Shown: in pieces, positions 47,000 through 55,906 of the stretch
Position numbering within the stretch: position 1 is the first letter of the stretch
How the letters are laid out: each line of letters begins with the position of its first letter
Origin: Ideonella sp.
GTDB lineage: Bacteria > Pseudomonadota > Gammaproteobacteria > Burkholderiales > Burkholderiaceae_C
Reading direction: 5' to 3'
Length of the DNA: 64,000 nt
NCBI RefSeq assembly: GCF_016702655.1
Contig: NZ_JADJDO010000001.1
Location: 496,001-560,000, forward strand
The notes under the pieces: generated by a model
Told to the model about the DNA's origin: nothing
Database searches by the model: none
What the model saw: only the letters and a program-made list of their open reading frames with translations
Translations under genes and position numbers: made by a program

Positions 47000-48541
47000 T
47001 CAGCCCTGCGCCGGAACGCGCTCGATCTTGCTGTGCAACTTGTTCAGCGCCGCCAGATAGGCCTTGGCCGACGCGACCACGATGTCCGGATCGGACCCGA
47101 CACCATTGGCCACGCGCCCCGCGTGCTGGAGCCGGATCGTCACCTCGCCCTGGGATTCTGTGCTGCCCGAGGTGATCGCATTGACCGAGTAGAGCAACAT
47201 TTCGGCCCCACTTTGCACCTTGGACTCGATCGCCTTGAGTGACGCGTCGACCGGGCCGTTGCCGTCGCTCTCGGCATGCAGTTCGGTCTCCCCGGCGGCG
47301 AAGGCAATGCTCGCGTGCGGGCGCTCGCCGGTCTCGGAGCGCTGCGACAGCGCGAGCAGGCGGTAATGCTCATGCTCGGTGGTCACCGACTCGTCCATCA
47401 CGAGGGCGATGATGTCCTCCTCGAAGATCTCGCTCTTGCGGTCGGCGAGTTCCTTGAAGCGCGCGAAGGCGGCGTTGACCTCGGTCTCCGAGTCGAGCGC
47501 AATGCCGAGCTCCTGCAGGCGCTGCTTGAAGGCGTTGCGCCCCGAGAGTTTGCCGAGGACGATCTTGTTCGCGCTCCAGCCCACGTCCTCGGCGCGCATG
47601 ATCTCGTAGGTGTCGCGCGCCTTGAGCACGCCGTCCTGATGGATGCCCGAGGCGTGCGCGAAGGCGTTGGCGCCGACGACCGCCTTGTTGGGCTGGACGA
47701 CGAAGCCGGTCGTCTGCGCGACGAGGCGCGACGCGTGAACGATCTGCGTCGTGTCGATGCCGACGTCGAGACCGAAGTGGTCGCGCCGCGTCTTGAGCGC
47801 CATCACGACTTCCTCGAGCGCGCAGTTGCCGGCGCGCTCGCCGAGGCCGTTGATCGTGCACTCGATCTGGCGCGCACCGCCGAGCTTGACGCCGGCAAGC
47901 GAGTTGGCCACCGCCATCCCGAGGTCGTTGTGGCAGTGCACCGACCAGACCGCCTTGTCGGAGTTCGGGATGCGCCGGCGCAGGTCGGCAATGAAGGCGC
48001 CGTAGAGCTCGGGGATCGCGTAGCCCACGGTGTCGGGGATGTTGATCGTGGTCGCGCCCTCGGCGATCACGGCCTCGAGCACGCGGCACAGGAAGTCGGG
48101 CTCGGAACGGTAGCCGTCCTCGGGCGAGAACTCGACGTCGGCGCTCAGGTTGCGCGCGAAGCGCACCGCGAGGCGCGCCTGCTCGTACACCTGCTCGGGC
48201 GTCATGCGCAGCTTCTTCTCCATGTGCAGCGGGCTGGTGGCGATGAAGGTGTGCACGCGCGAGCGCGCCGCGCCCTGCAGGGCTTCGGCGGCGCGCGAGA
48301 TGTCGCGGTCGTTGGCGCGCGCGAGCGAGCACACGATGCTGTCCTTGATCACCGCGGCAATCGCCTTGACGGCCTCGAAGTCGCCGTTGCTCGACGCCGC
48401 GAAACCGGCCTCGATCACGTCCACGCGCAGGCGCTCGAGCTGGCGCGCGATGCGCAGCTTCTCGTCGCGCGTCATCGAGGCGCCGGGCGACTGCTCGCCA
48501 TCGCGCAAGGTGGTGTCGAAGATGATGACCTTGTCGGACAT
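47000..48541 (-). CDS. leuA: 2-isopropylmalate synthase
   Basis: 513 residues from MSDKVIIFDTTLRDGEQSPG. The active-site region has HCHNDLGMAVANSL and NGLGERAGNCALEEVVMALK, and HASGIHQDGVLK is the conserved HxH metal region. The C-terminal regulatory domain (AIESKVQSGAEMLLYSVNAI) binds leucine for feedback inhibition. It makes 2-isopropylmalate from acetyl-CoA and 2-oxoisovalerate, the first step to leucine, using the 2-oxoacid that the upstream ilv genes supply. A Leu-rich leader peptide and a hairpin precede it. Confidence 0.95.
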   Translation of the reverse strand: MSDKVIIFDTTLRDGEQSPGASMTRDEKLRIARQLERLRVDVIEAGFAASSNGDFEAVKAIAAVIKDSIVCSLARANDRDISRAAEALQGAARSRVHTFIATSPLHMEKKLRMTPEQVYEQARLAVRFARNLSADVEFSPEDGYRSEPDFLCRVLEAVIAEGATTINIPDTVGYAIPELYGAFIADLRRRIPNSDKAVWSVHCHNDLGMAVANSLAGVKLGGARQIECTINGLGERAGNCALEEVVMALKTRRDHFGLDVGIDTTQIVHASRLVAQTTGFVVQPNKAVVGANAFAHASGIHQDGVLKARDTYEIMRAEDVGWSANKIVLGKLSGRNAFKQRLQELGIALDSETEVNAAFARFKELADRKSEIFEEDIIALVMDESVTTEHEHYRLLALSQRSETGERPHASIAFAAGETELHAESDGNGPVDASLKAIESKVQSGAEMLLYSVNAITSGSTESQGEVTIRLQHAGRVANGVGSDPDIVVASAKAYLAALNKLHSKIERVPAQG

Positions 48542-48583
48542 GGTGTGCTCCTGCTTCATTCAAACCGTGGCACTGCAAATGCA

Positions 48584-48615
48584 AACGGCCCGCTGCGGGG
48601 GGCATGCGGGCCGTT
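48584..48615 (-). terminator. Attenuator-type hairpin upstream of leuA
   Basis: On the minus strand AACGGCCCGC (48615-48606) pairs perfectly with GCGGGCCGTT (48593-48584), with a 12-base loop, and is followed by a short T-containing stretch (TTGCATTTGC). It lies between the Leu-rich leader peptide and leuA. An alternative fold of the leader RNA would allow read-through when ribosomes stall at Leu codons. Confidence 0.6.
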
Positions 48616-48642
48616 GCGACGAAACTCAGATGAACGCGAACG

Positions 48643-48699
48643 TCAGCCTGCCCTGGAGACTCCTGGAAGTAGCAGCGCGGCAAGCAAACGCAGACTCAT
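48643..48699 (-). CDS. leuL: leu leader peptide (18 residues, six Leu)
   Basis: An ATG-to-TGA frame coding MSLRLLAALLLPGVSRAG, with Leu at positions 3, 5, 6, 9, 10 and 11. It starts about 158 bases before the leuA start codon and ends 28 bases before the attenuator hairpin. A short Leu-rich frame followed by a GC hairpin is the classical design of leucine attenuation. It is too small to be noticed by ordinary gene finding. No strong ribosome-binding site is evident, which lowers certainty a little. Confidence 0.65.
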   Translation of the reverse strand: MSLRLLAALLLPGVSRAG

Positions 48700-48728
48700 G
48701 TGCACACTGTAGCACGGCGCCGTCGCAT

Positions 48729-49541
48729 TCAGTGGTGCAGGCCCTCTTCGTCGGGTTCGTCGGTCGAGGTCGCGATCAGGCTCACCGGCCTGCCCTTGCT
48801 GCGCTTCCAGCCATAGACGGCGTAGCCCGACAGCCCGTAGGCGACGAACAGCGCGAACAGGACGGTCGGCGGATGGATGTTGATGACCGCGATCGCGAGC
48901 GCAATCGCGACGATGACGATGAAGGGCACCGAGCGCCTGAAGCTCAAGTCCTTGAAGCTGTAGAACGGCGCGTTGCTGACCATCGTCAGTCCGGCGTAGA
49001 GCGTGACGCCGAACGCCGTCCAGGCAAGCCAATCGATGCGCGTCACGCCGCGCAGGCCGGCGTCGTCGGCAACCCAGATCAGGCCCATCACCAGCGCCGC
49101 CGCGGCGGGGCTCGGCAGTCCCTGGAAGTAGCGCTTGTCGACGACACCGATGTTGGTGTTGAAACGCGCCAGGCGCAGCGCCGCTCCGGCGATGTAGACG
49201 AAGGCCGGCAGCCAGCCCCAGCGCCCGAGATCGCGCAGCGCCCATTCGTAGACGATCAGGGCCGGCGCGGCGCCGAAGGACACCATGTCGCACATGCTGT
49301 CCATCTGCTCGCCGAACGCACTCTGGGTGCGCGTCATGCGTGCCACGCGCCCGTCCAGGCTGTCGAGCACCGCGGACGCGAAGATGCCGTACACGGCAGC
49401 CTCGAAGCGCCCGTTCATGGCCATCACGATCGCGTAGAAGGCGGCGAACAGCGCCGCCAGCGAGATCGCGTTGGGCAGGACGTACAGGCCCTTGCGCGGC
49501 AGCCGCGCCGCGTCGCCGTCTGATGACGTCGGTTCGTTCAT
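48729..49541 (-). CDS. pssA: CDP-diacylglycerol-serine O-phosphatidyltransferase
   Basis: 270 residues with the CDP-alcohol motif DSLDGRVARMTRTQSAFGEQ followed by MDSMCDMVSFG, the PssA type II version. Eight or so hydrophobic helices follow, and the C terminus is acidic (STDEPDEEGLHH). It makes phosphatidylserine, the precursor of phosphatidylethanolamine. It lies 28 bases after ilvC and before leuA on the same strand, a gene order common in betaproteobacteria. Confidence 0.93.
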   Translation of the reverse strand: MNEPTSSDGDAARLPRKGLYVLPNAISLAALFAAFYAIVMAMNGRFEAAVYGIFASAVLDSLDGRVARMTRTQSAFGEQMDSMCDMVSFGAAPALIVYEWALRDLGRWGWLPAFVYIAGAALRLARFNTNIGVVDKRYFQGLPSPAAAALVMGLIWVADDAGLRGVTRIDWLAWTAFGVTLYAGLTMVSNAPFYSFKDLSFRRSVPFIVIVAIALAIAVINIHPPTVLFALFVAYGLSGYAVYGWKRSKGRPVSLIATSTDEPDEEGLHH

Positions 49542-49569
49542 CGGACGCGAGGATACGCTCGGCGAACCC

Positions 49570-50586
49570 TCAGTTGCGGCTTTGGTCGACGAGGCGGTTC
49601 TTCTTGATCCACGGCATCATCGCGCGCAACTGCTCGCCGACGATCTCGATCGGATGCTCGGCCATCAGGCGGCGGCGCGACAGCAGCGTCGGCGCGCCGG
49701 CGCGGTTCTCGAGGATGAAGCTCTTCGCGTACTCGCCGGTCTGGATGTCCTTGAGCGCCTTGCGCATCGCGTCGCGCGTCTCGTCGGTCACGATCTTGGG
49801 CCCGGTCACGTACTCGCCGTACTCGGCGTTGTTCGAGATCGAGTAGTTCATGTTCGCGATCCCGCCCTCGTAGATCAGGTCGACGATCAGCTTGAGCTCG
49901 TGCAGGCATTCGAAGTAGGCCATCTCGGGCGCGTAGCCGGCCTCGGTCAGGGTCTCGAAGCCGGCCTTGATCAGCTCGACCGCGCCGCCGCACAGCACTG
50001 CCTGTTCGCCGAAGAGGTCGGTCTCGGTCTCCTCGCGGAAGTTGGTCTCGATCACGCCCGCCTTGCCGCCGCCGTTGGCTGCGGCATAGGACAGCGCCAG
50101 GTCGCGCGCCTTGCCGGTCCGGTCGGCATGCACCGCGATCAGGTGCGGCACGCCGCCGCCCTGGGTGTAGGTCGAGCGCACGGTGTGCCCGGGCGCCTTG
50201 GGCGCGACCATCCACACGTCGAGGTCGGCACGCGGCACGACCTGGCCGTAGTGGACGTTGAAGCCGTGCGCGAAAGCGAGCGACGCACCCTGCTTCATGT
50301 TCGGGCCGACTTCCTGCCCATAGACGGTCGCGATCTGCTCGTCGGGCAGCAGCATCATGACCACGTCGGCACTCTTGACGGCGTCGGCAACCTCGGCCAC
50401 CTTGAGGCCCGCCTTCTCGGCCTTGGACCAGCTCGCGCCACCCTTGCGCAGGCCGACCGTGACCTTGACGCCGCTGTCGTTCAGGTTCTGCGCATGGGCA
50501 TGGCCCTGCGAGCCGTAGCCGACGATGGTGACGTTCTTGCCCTTGATCAGGCTCAGGTCGGCGTCCTTGTCGTAATAGACCTTCAT
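49570..50586 (-). CDS. ilvC: Ketol-acid reductoisomerase
   Basis: 338 residues from MKVYYDKDADLSLIKGKNVT. The NADPH site is GYGSQGHAHAQNLNDSG. The metal-binding helices include the DLFGEQAVLCGG and ECLHELKLIVDLIYEGG parts. It converts acetolactate to dihydroxyisovalerate with NADPH. It is a class I (short) enzyme. It lies 40 bases after ilvH. Confidence 0.96.
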   Translation of the reverse strand: MKVYYDKDADLSLIKGKNVTIVGYGSQGHAHAQNLNDSGVKVTVGLRKGGASWSKAEKAGLKVAEVADAVKSADVVMMLLPDEQIATVYGQEVGPNMKQGASLAFAHGFNVHYGQVVPRADLDVWMVAPKAPGHTVRSTYTQGGGVPHLIAVHADRTGKARDLALSYAAANGGGKAGVIETNFREETETDLFGEQAVLCGGAVELIKAGFETLTEAGYAPEMAYFECLHELKLIVDLIYEGGIANMNYSISNNAEYGEYVTGPKIVTDETRDAMRKALKDIQTGEYAKSFILENRAGAPTLLSRRRLMAEHPIEIVGEQLRAMMPWIKKNRLVDQSRN

Positions 50587-50626
50587 CAGTTTCTCCAGTG
50601 GGGGTTCGTTGCGGTGAATGGGCGCG

Positions 50627-51118
50627 CTAGACGCGAAGAATCCGCTCGCCGCGGCCGATGCCGCTCGCGCCGGTGCGCACGGTCTCGAGGATCGCGCTGC
50701 GGTCGATCGCCTGCAGGAAGGCATCGAGCTTGCTCGAGTCGCCGGTGAGCTCGATGGTGTAGCTCTTCTCGGTCACGTCGATGATGCGGCCGCGGAAGAT
50801 GTCGGCCATGCGGCTCATCTCCTCGCGCTCCTTGCCGACGGCGCGAACCTTGATCAGCATCAGCTCGCGCTCGGTGTAGCTCGCTTCGGTCAGGTCAACA
50901 ACTTTCACGACCTCGATCAGGCGATTCAGGTGCTTGGTGATCTGCTCGATGACTTCGTCCGATCCGGTCGTCACGATCGTCATGCGCGACAGCGACGCGT
51001 CCTCCGTCGTCGCGACGGTCAGGCTCTCGATGTTGTAGCCGCGCGCCGAGAACAGCGCGACCACGCGCGACAGCGCGCCGGGCTCGTTTTCGAGCAGGAG
51101 GGCAATGATGTGCTTCAT
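50627..51118 (-). CDS. ilvH: Acetolactate synthase small (regulatory) subunit
   Basis: 163 residues. The N-terminal ACT domain starts MKHIIALLLENEPGALSRVV and binds valine (NIESLTVATTEDASLSRMTI). The C-terminal half (EAYTERELMLIKVRAVG-like region and KSYTIELTGDSSKLDAFLQA) activates the catalytic subunit. It follows ilvB after a gap of about 170 bases, longer than usual, that shows no gene. Confidence 0.95.
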   Translation of the reverse strand: MKHIIALLLENEPGALSRVVALFSARGYNIESLTVATTEDASLSRMTIVTTGSDEVIEQITKHLNRLIEVVKVVDLTEASYTERELMLIKVRAVGKEREEMSRMADIFRGRIIDVTEKSYTIELTGDSSKLDAFLQAIDRSAILETVRTGASGIGRGERILRV

Positions 51119-51286
51119 GGTGTCTTGCAGTGAGCGCGCTCTTCGCGACCGCCGGCGGTAACCGGCGGCGTTTGGCCACGCCTTGTCAAAGGGTTGGTTG
51201 GGGCCGGGTTCGGCGGTCCATGCCGTCGTCCTGCCGGTGCCGGCCCGGGCGCGGTAACGCCTGGTCCGACGCCGGCATTCAGCGCG

Positions 51287-53059
51287 TCACAGTTCCTCCG
51301 AACCGAGCAGCATCTCCGTGATGCCCTGCCCGGCCTTGACCATGGGCCAGACGTTCTCGGTCGGGTCGGTGCGGATGTCGAGGAATACCGTCCGGTCCTT
51401 GAGCCGGATGGCCTCGCGCAGCGCGCCTTCGACGTCGCCCGGCTTCTCGACGAGCAGGCCGACATGGCCGTAGGCCTCGGCGAGCTTGACGAAGTCGGGC
51501 AGCGCGTCCATGTAGCTGTGCGAGTAGCGCCCTTCGTAGTCGAGTTGCTGCCACTGGCGCACCATGCCCAGGTAGCGGTTGTTGAGCGACACGATCTTGA
51601 CCGGCGTCTTGTACTGCAGGCAGGTCGAGAGCTCCTGGATGCACATCTGGATCGAGCCCTCGCCGGTGATGCAGAAGACGTCCGCCTCCGGCTTGGCGAG
51701 CTTGATGCCCATCGCATAGGGCAGGCCCACGCCCATCGTGCCCAGGCCGCCGGAATTGATCCAGCGCCTCGGCTCGTCGAAGCCGTAGTACTGCGCCGCC
51801 CACATCTGGTGCTGGCCGACGTCCGAGGTGATGTAGGCGTCGGTCCCGCGGGTGAGCGCACACAGCATCTCGACCACCGCCTGCGGCTTGATGACCTCGG
51901 TGCTGGGCTTGTACCTCAGGCACTCGCGCTTGCGCCAGTCGTTGATCTGGCTCCACCAGGCGGCGAGCGCCGCCGCATCCGGGCGCGCCTGGGCGTCGCG
52001 CACCTGCGCAATCAGTTCCAGCAGCACGTCCTTGACTTCGCCGACGATCGGGATGTCGACACGCACCCGCTTGCTGATCGACGAAGGATCGATGTCGATG
52101 TGGATGATCTTGCGCTCGACGGTCGCGAAATGCTTCGGGTTGCCGATCACGCGGTCGTCGAAGCGCGCACCCACGGCCAGCAGCACGTCGCAGTGCTGCA
52201 TCGTCATGTTGGCTTCGTAGGTGCCGTGCATGCCCAGCATGCCGAGGAACTTGGGGTCGCTCGCCGCGATCGTGCCCAGCCCCATCAGCGTGTTCGTGCA
52301 TGGAAAGCCGAGCAGGTCGGCGAGTTCGCGCAGTTCGGCCGATGCGTTGCCGAGCACGACGCCGCCGCCGGTGTAGATGTAGGGCCGCTTGGCATGCAGC
52401 AGCAACTGCACCGCCTTGCGGATCTGCCCGCCGTGGCCCTTCTTCACCGGGTTGTAGGAGCGCATCTCCACCGTCGCCGGGTAGTGGAAGGGCGCGGTCT
52501 TGAGCGAAACGTCCTTCGGGATGTCGACCACCACCGGACCGGGACGTCCGGTGCGCGCGATGTGGAAGGCCTTCTTCATCGTCAGCGCCAGCTCGCGTAC
52601 GTCCTTGACGAGGAAGTTGTGCTTGACGACCGGACGCGTGATGCCGACGGTGTCGCACTCCTGGAACGCGTCCAGGCCGATGGCCGGCGTCGGCACCTGT
52701 CCGGTCACGATCACCATCGGGATCGAGTCCATGTACGCCGTTGCGATGCCGGTCACGGCATTCGTGACCCCGGGGCCGGAGGTCACCAGCGCGACGCCGA
52801 CCTCGCCGGTCGCGCGCGCATAGCCATCGGCGGCGTGGACCGCGGCCTGCTCGTGGCGCACCAGCACGTGCTCGATGCTGTCCTGCTTGTAGAGCGCGTC
52901 GTAGATGTAGAGCACGGCCCCGCCGGGGTAGCCCCACAGGTACTTGACCCCCTCGGCCTGAAGACAGCGCACCAGGATCTCGGAGCCGTTGATTTCGGCG
53001 GAGGAGGAATGCGGCTGCGCCGTTGCGGCGCGCCTGACTTCTGCGGCAGACACTTCCAT
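51287..53059 (-). CDS. ilvB: Acetolactate synthase large (catalytic) subunit
   Basis: 590 residues from MEVSAAEVRRAATAQ. The thiamine diphosphate-dependent enzyme shows the N-terminal PYR domain with the catalytic Glu (ALYKQDSIEHVLVRHEQAAV), the central FAD-binding domain and the C-terminal ThDP-binding motif GEGSIQMCIQELSTCL ending at NNRYLGMVRQWQ. It forms acetolactate from two pyruvates. It is the first gene of ilvB-ilvH-ilvC-pssA-leuA. AGAGG lies 9-13 bases before the start. Confidence 0.95.
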   Translation of the reverse strand: MEVSAAEVRRAATAQPHSSSAEINGSEILVRCLQAEGVKYLWGYPGGAVLYIYDALYKQDSIEHVLVRHEQAAVHAADGYARATGEVGVALVTSGPGVTNAVTGIATAYMDSIPMVIVTGQVPTPAIGLDAFQECDTVGITRPVVKHNFLVKDVRELALTMKKAFHIARTGRPGPVVVDIPKDVSLKTAPFHYPATVEMRSYNPVKKGHGGQIRKAVQLLLHAKRPYIYTGGGVVLGNASAELRELADLLGFPCTNTLMGLGTIAASDPKFLGMLGMHGTYEANMTMQHCDVLLAVGARFDDRVIGNPKHFATVERKIIHIDIDPSSISKRVRVDIPIVGEVKDVLLELIAQVRDAQARPDAAALAAWWSQINDWRKRECLRYKPSTEVIKPQAVVEMLCALTRGTDAYITSDVGQHQMWAAQYYGFDEPRRWINSGGLGTMGVGLPYAMGIKLAKPEADVFCITGEGSIQMCIQELSTCLQYKTPVKIVSLNNRYLGMVRQWQQLDYEGRYSHSYMDALPDFVKLAEAYGHVGLLVEKPGDVEGALREAIRLKDRTVFLDIRTDPTENVWPMVKAGQGITEMLLGSEEL

Positions 53060-53306
53060 TGCTTAGAACCTCTGTGAATTTCTCTGACGAAAATCCATCG
53101 GTGTTCCTGCGCGCGCCCTCGTGAGGCGGTTTCGGAACCTGCGCGGCCTGCAACGCACGCGCCCGCAGTCGGGCGGCACGGGTGAGGCCTGTTGTTGTGC
53201 AAAGCAGCATTATGGCATCGGGCGGGCCGGCCACCGATAGGCGGCCAATACCTGGGGGGCGGATGACATAATCCGGCCCGCCCCTGCCCCGCGAGCGCCG
53301 CCGCCC

Positions 53307-53873
53307 TTGGCCACCGACAAAGAACTGTCCGACTTCCTGCGGAGCGTCGAGAAGCGCGCGTTCAAGCGTACGGCCTACACGGTCCGCGACGACGATGCAG
53401 CGCTCGACATCGTGCAGGATTCGATGATCCGGCTCGCCGAGAAGTACTTCGACCGACCCGCGGCAGAGTTGCCGCTGGTCTTCACACGCATACTGTCGAA
53501 TGCGACGATGGACTGGTTCCGGCGCCAGAAGGTGCGCACGGCGCTGGTGCAGAATCTGTCGCAGTTCGATCCCCCCGGCGATGATGGCGACTTCGACCTG
53601 CTCGAACTGCTTGCGGCAGCGGACGACTCGCCCGCCGCCGAAAGTGCATCGGATCACGTTTCACGAGGCCAGACCCTGGCCGCGATCGAGACCGAAGTGG
53701 CCGCACTGCCGGCACGTCAACGCGAAGCCTTCCTGCTGCGTTACTGGGAAGAATTCGATGTCGCCGAGACAGCCTCGCTCATGGGCTGCTCGGAAGGAAG
53801 CGTCAAGACCCACTGTTCGCGAGCGGTGCAGGCCTTGGCAAGGGCTTTGAAGGCCAAGGGAATCGAGCCATGA
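53307..53873 (+). CDS. ECF-type RNA polymerase sigma factor
   Basis: 188 residues from TTG 53307. Region 2 (AYTVRDDDAALDIVQDSMIR, LPLVFTRILSNATMDWFRRQ) binds the -10 element and region 4 (ALPARQREAFLLRYWEEFDV, ASLMGCSEGSVKTHCSRAVQ) the -35. It overlaps the DUF3619 gene by ATGA. That and the next genes (DUF3106, RDD) make a recurrent betaproteobacterial cluster in which the DUF3619 protein is probably the membrane anti-sigma-like partner. It is divergent from ilvB. Confidence 0.87.
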   Translation: MATDKELSDFLRSVEKRAFKRTAYTVRDDDAALDIVQDSMIRLAEKYFDRPAAELPLVFTRILSNATMDWFRRQKVRTALVQNLSQFDPPGDDGDFDLLELLAAADDSPAAESASDHVSRGQTLAAIETEVAALPARQREAFLLRYWEEFDVAETASLMGCSEGSVKTHCSRAVQALARALKAKGIEP

Positions 53874-54340
53874 ACGACACTCGCCGCACCATGTACCAGC
53901 GTCAGACCGAAGCCGAGGCCCTGCAGTCGCGCTACGCGTTGCGGGTGGCGTCGCGGCTGTCCGAACGGGCCGCGATGACGGAACATCATGTCGATGAGCG
54001 CCTGCGCGTTGCGCGCGAGCGCGCCCTCGACCGCGCGCTGCAGCGCCGTGCGGCGGCGGCGAGCTCGGTTGTCAGCGTGGGCGTCGCCTCAGGCGCGGGC
54101 GCCCTTGCCCTTGGCGGTGGTCGCGACGATGCGCCTTCGGCGTCGTGGTGGACCCGCCTGGGCGTGTTGTTGCCGCTGATCGCGCTCGTGGCCGGTCTGC
54201 TGCTGATCCAATACCAGCACGCGCGCCTGCGCGCCGCAGCGGTCGCCGAGATCGACGTCGACCTGCTCGTCGACGAACTGCCGCCACGGGCCTACAGCGA
54301 TCCGGGCTTCGTCGAGTTCCTCAAGTCCGCCCAGCAGTAG
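53870..54340 (+). CDS. DUF3619 family protein, possible anti-sigma partner
   Basis: 156 residues. The N-terminal soluble helix has EAEALQSRYALRVASRLSER and VDERLRVARERALDRALQ. One membrane helix lies at about 98-115 (LGVLLPLIALVAGLLLIQYQ). The short C terminus has VDLLVDELPPRAYSDPGFVE, the DUF3619 signature. Translational overlap with the sigma-factor gene and the one-helix layout suggest a role like that of anti-sigma factors; no direct evidence is seen. Confidence 0.8.
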   Translation: MNDTRRTMYQRQTEAEALQSRYALRVASRLSERAAMTEHHVDERLRVARERALDRALQRRAAAASSVVSVGVASGAGALALGGGRDDAPSASWWTRLGVLLPLIALVAGLLLIQYQHARLRAAAVAEIDVDLLVDELPPRAYSDPGFVEFLKSAQQ

Positions 54341-54341
54341 C

Positions 54342-55205
54342 ATGCGGAGCCGACGCCGCAGCTTGCATGCACACCCGGCGCTGCGCGCAAGCACCTTGCT
54401 GCTCGCGTTGTGCGGCAGTTCGTCTGCGCTGCACGCCCAGCCGGGCCCGCCCAAAGCAGCCGGCGCTGGCGCCGCCCTGCCAGCCCAGTCGGCGCCCGAG
54501 CAGGGCCCGACCTGGTCTGCGCTCAAGCCCGCTCAGCGCCAGGCGCTCAAGCCCCTGGAGCGCGACTGGGCCGGGATCGACGCGCCGCGCAAGAGCAAAT
54601 GGCTCGAGATCGCCGAGCGCTATCCCACGATGGCGCCGCAGGACCAGGAGCGGATGCAGGCGCGCATGTCCGAGTGGGCCCGGATGACGCCGCAGGAACG
54701 CAGCCAGACGAGGCTGCAATTCCAGGGCGCCAAGCAGGTCCCGCAGCGGGATCGCCAGGCGAGTTGGGAGGCCTACCAGGCCCTGCCCGAAGAGCAGCGC
54801 CGTGAACTGGCCAACCGCGCCAAGCCGGTCGCCGCCGCCCCGGCCGTACCGGCTGCGGCGGCATCGGCAGCCAGATCCTCGCCGGCGGCGGCCGCAAAGG
54901 CACAGCGGCCGGACAACCTGGCACGCGAAGGCGTGCAGCCGAAAGTCAATGCAGTGCCCGCCAAGGGCGCGGTGCCGCCGCCCAAGCCGATTGCACCGTC
55001 AGTCGTGCAGGCCAAGCCCGGCGCGACGACGACATTGATCTCCAAGCCACCATCCCCGCCGGCGCACCAGCCCTCGGGCAGCCCCAAGATTGCGGCCACC
55101 CCGGATTACGTCGACAAGAAGACCCTTCTGCCCCAGACCGGCGCGCAGAGCACGGCACCTGCGCGCCCGCCGACGAAGGCTCGCGACGACGCCGCGAAGC
55201 CATGA
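54342..55205 (+). CDS. DUF3106 domain-containing periplasmic protein
   Basis: 287 residues with an N-terminal signal (STLLLALCGSSSALHAQ). The DUF3106 core follows: TWSALKPAQRQALKPLERDW, RKSKWLEIAERYPTMAPQDQ, RMQARMSEWARMTPQERSQT and QASWEAYQALPEEQRREL, a chain of LxxxQ/R/W-type helical repeats. The last 120 residues are Ala/Pro/Lys-rich and presumably disordered. It begins one base after DUF3619 stops and is overlapped by the RDD gene. Function unknown. Confidence 0.85.
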   Translation: MRSRRRSLHAHPALRASTLLLALCGSSSALHAQPGPPKAAGAGAALPAQSAPEQGPTWSALKPAQRQALKPLERDWAGIDAPRKSKWLEIAERYPTMAPQDQERMQARMSEWARMTPQERSQTRLQFQGAKQVPQRDRQASWEAYQALPEEQRRELANRAKPVAAAPAVPAAAASAARSSPAAAAKAQRPDNLAREGVQPKVNAVPAKGAVPPPKPIAPSVVQAKPGATTTLISKPPSPPAHQPSGSPKIAATPDYVDKKTLLPQTGAQSTAPARPPTKARDDAAKP

Positions 55206-55906
55206 CGGGCGCGGCACCGCCTGCAGCCGCCCTGTCGCCGAGCGCCGTACCGACCGCTAGCGAGTTGCATGCGCCCGCCGGGCCGCCCCAAGGGCGAATA
55301 CCGGAGTGCGCAGCACGAAGGTACGCCAGTGAGCCCGCCGGGCCGCCCCAAGGGCAAATGCCGGAGTGCGCAGCACGAAGGCATTCCGGCGCCCCGCTGA
55401 GCGCGGCCGGGCTCGGGCGCCGTCTGGCCTGCTTCGTCTACGAAGGCGTGCTACTGTTCGGCGTGGTCATGGGCGCCGGGCTCGTCTACGGCATCGCCGC
55501 CGGGCAGCACAACGCGATGCTCGGGCGCCATGGGTTGCAGGTCGTACTCTTTGTCGTCCTGGGCGCCTACTTCACATGGTTCTGGTCGCACGGCGGCCAG
55601 ACCGTCGCGATGAAGACCTGGCGCCTGCGCCTCGTCCGTGCCGACGGCGCACCGGCCACGATCGCGCGCTGCGCGCTGCGCTATCTGCTGGCATGGCTGT
55701 GGTTCGCGCCGGCGCTGGTGTCGCTGTGGTTGGCAGGCGCCGCCGGTTCGTGGGCGGTGTCGGCGGTGCTGGCCCTGGGCGTGATCGGCTACGCGCTGCT
55801 GGCGCTGCTTCATCCCGACCGACAGTTCTGGCACGACGCCGTTTGCGGCACTCGCCTCGTGAACTGGCACCCGCTCCCCGGTGCCACGCGGCCCGCAGTG
55901 CCGTGA
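55202..55906 (+). CDS. RDD family membrane protein with an N-terminal repeat insertion
   Basis: 234 residues. The RDD domain starts at about residue 65 (GLGRRLACFVYEGVLLFGVV) and has three to five helices plus the motif GGQTVAMKTWRLRLVRADG and FWHDAVCGTRLV, typical of the family. The first 60 residues are not part of the normal protein; they include two copies of a 20-residue unit (PAGPPQGRIPECAARR and PAGPPQGQMPECAARR) encoded by a 60-bp repeat. It overlaps the DUF3106 stop and the LOG start codon. Function unknown; some RDD proteins transport ions or small molecules. Confidence 0.85.
   Translation: MTGAAPPAAALSPSAVPTASELHAPAGPPQGRIPECAARRYASEPAGPPQGQMPECAARRHSGAPLSAAGLGRRLACFVYEGVLLFGVVMGAGLVYGIAAGQHNAMLGRHGLQVVLFVVLGAYFTWFWSHGGQTVAMKTWRLRLVRADGAPATIARCALRYLLAWLWFAPALVSLWLAGAAGSWAVSAVLALGVIGYALLALLHPDRQFWHDAVCGTRLVNWHPLPGATRPAVP
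55273..55381 (+). repeat. Tandem 60-bp-period repeat (two units) inside the RDD gene
   Basis: Units of 49 bases begin at 55273 and 55333 and share all but two or three bases. The period of 60 keeps the frame and duplicates the peptide PAGPPQGxxPECAARR. The unit starts with GCCCGCCGGGCCGCCCCAAG and ends with CAGCACGAAGG. It resembles a dispersed intergenic repeat that has landed in a coding region. Confidence 0.8.

Noticed and set aside
53060..53213. Possible ilv leader peptide upstream of ilvB
   Set aside because: A frame starting MLLCTTTGLTRAARLRARAL exists, but Ile and Val codons are scarce, the frame reads on into ilvB-overlapping sequence, and no attenuator hairpin is evident.
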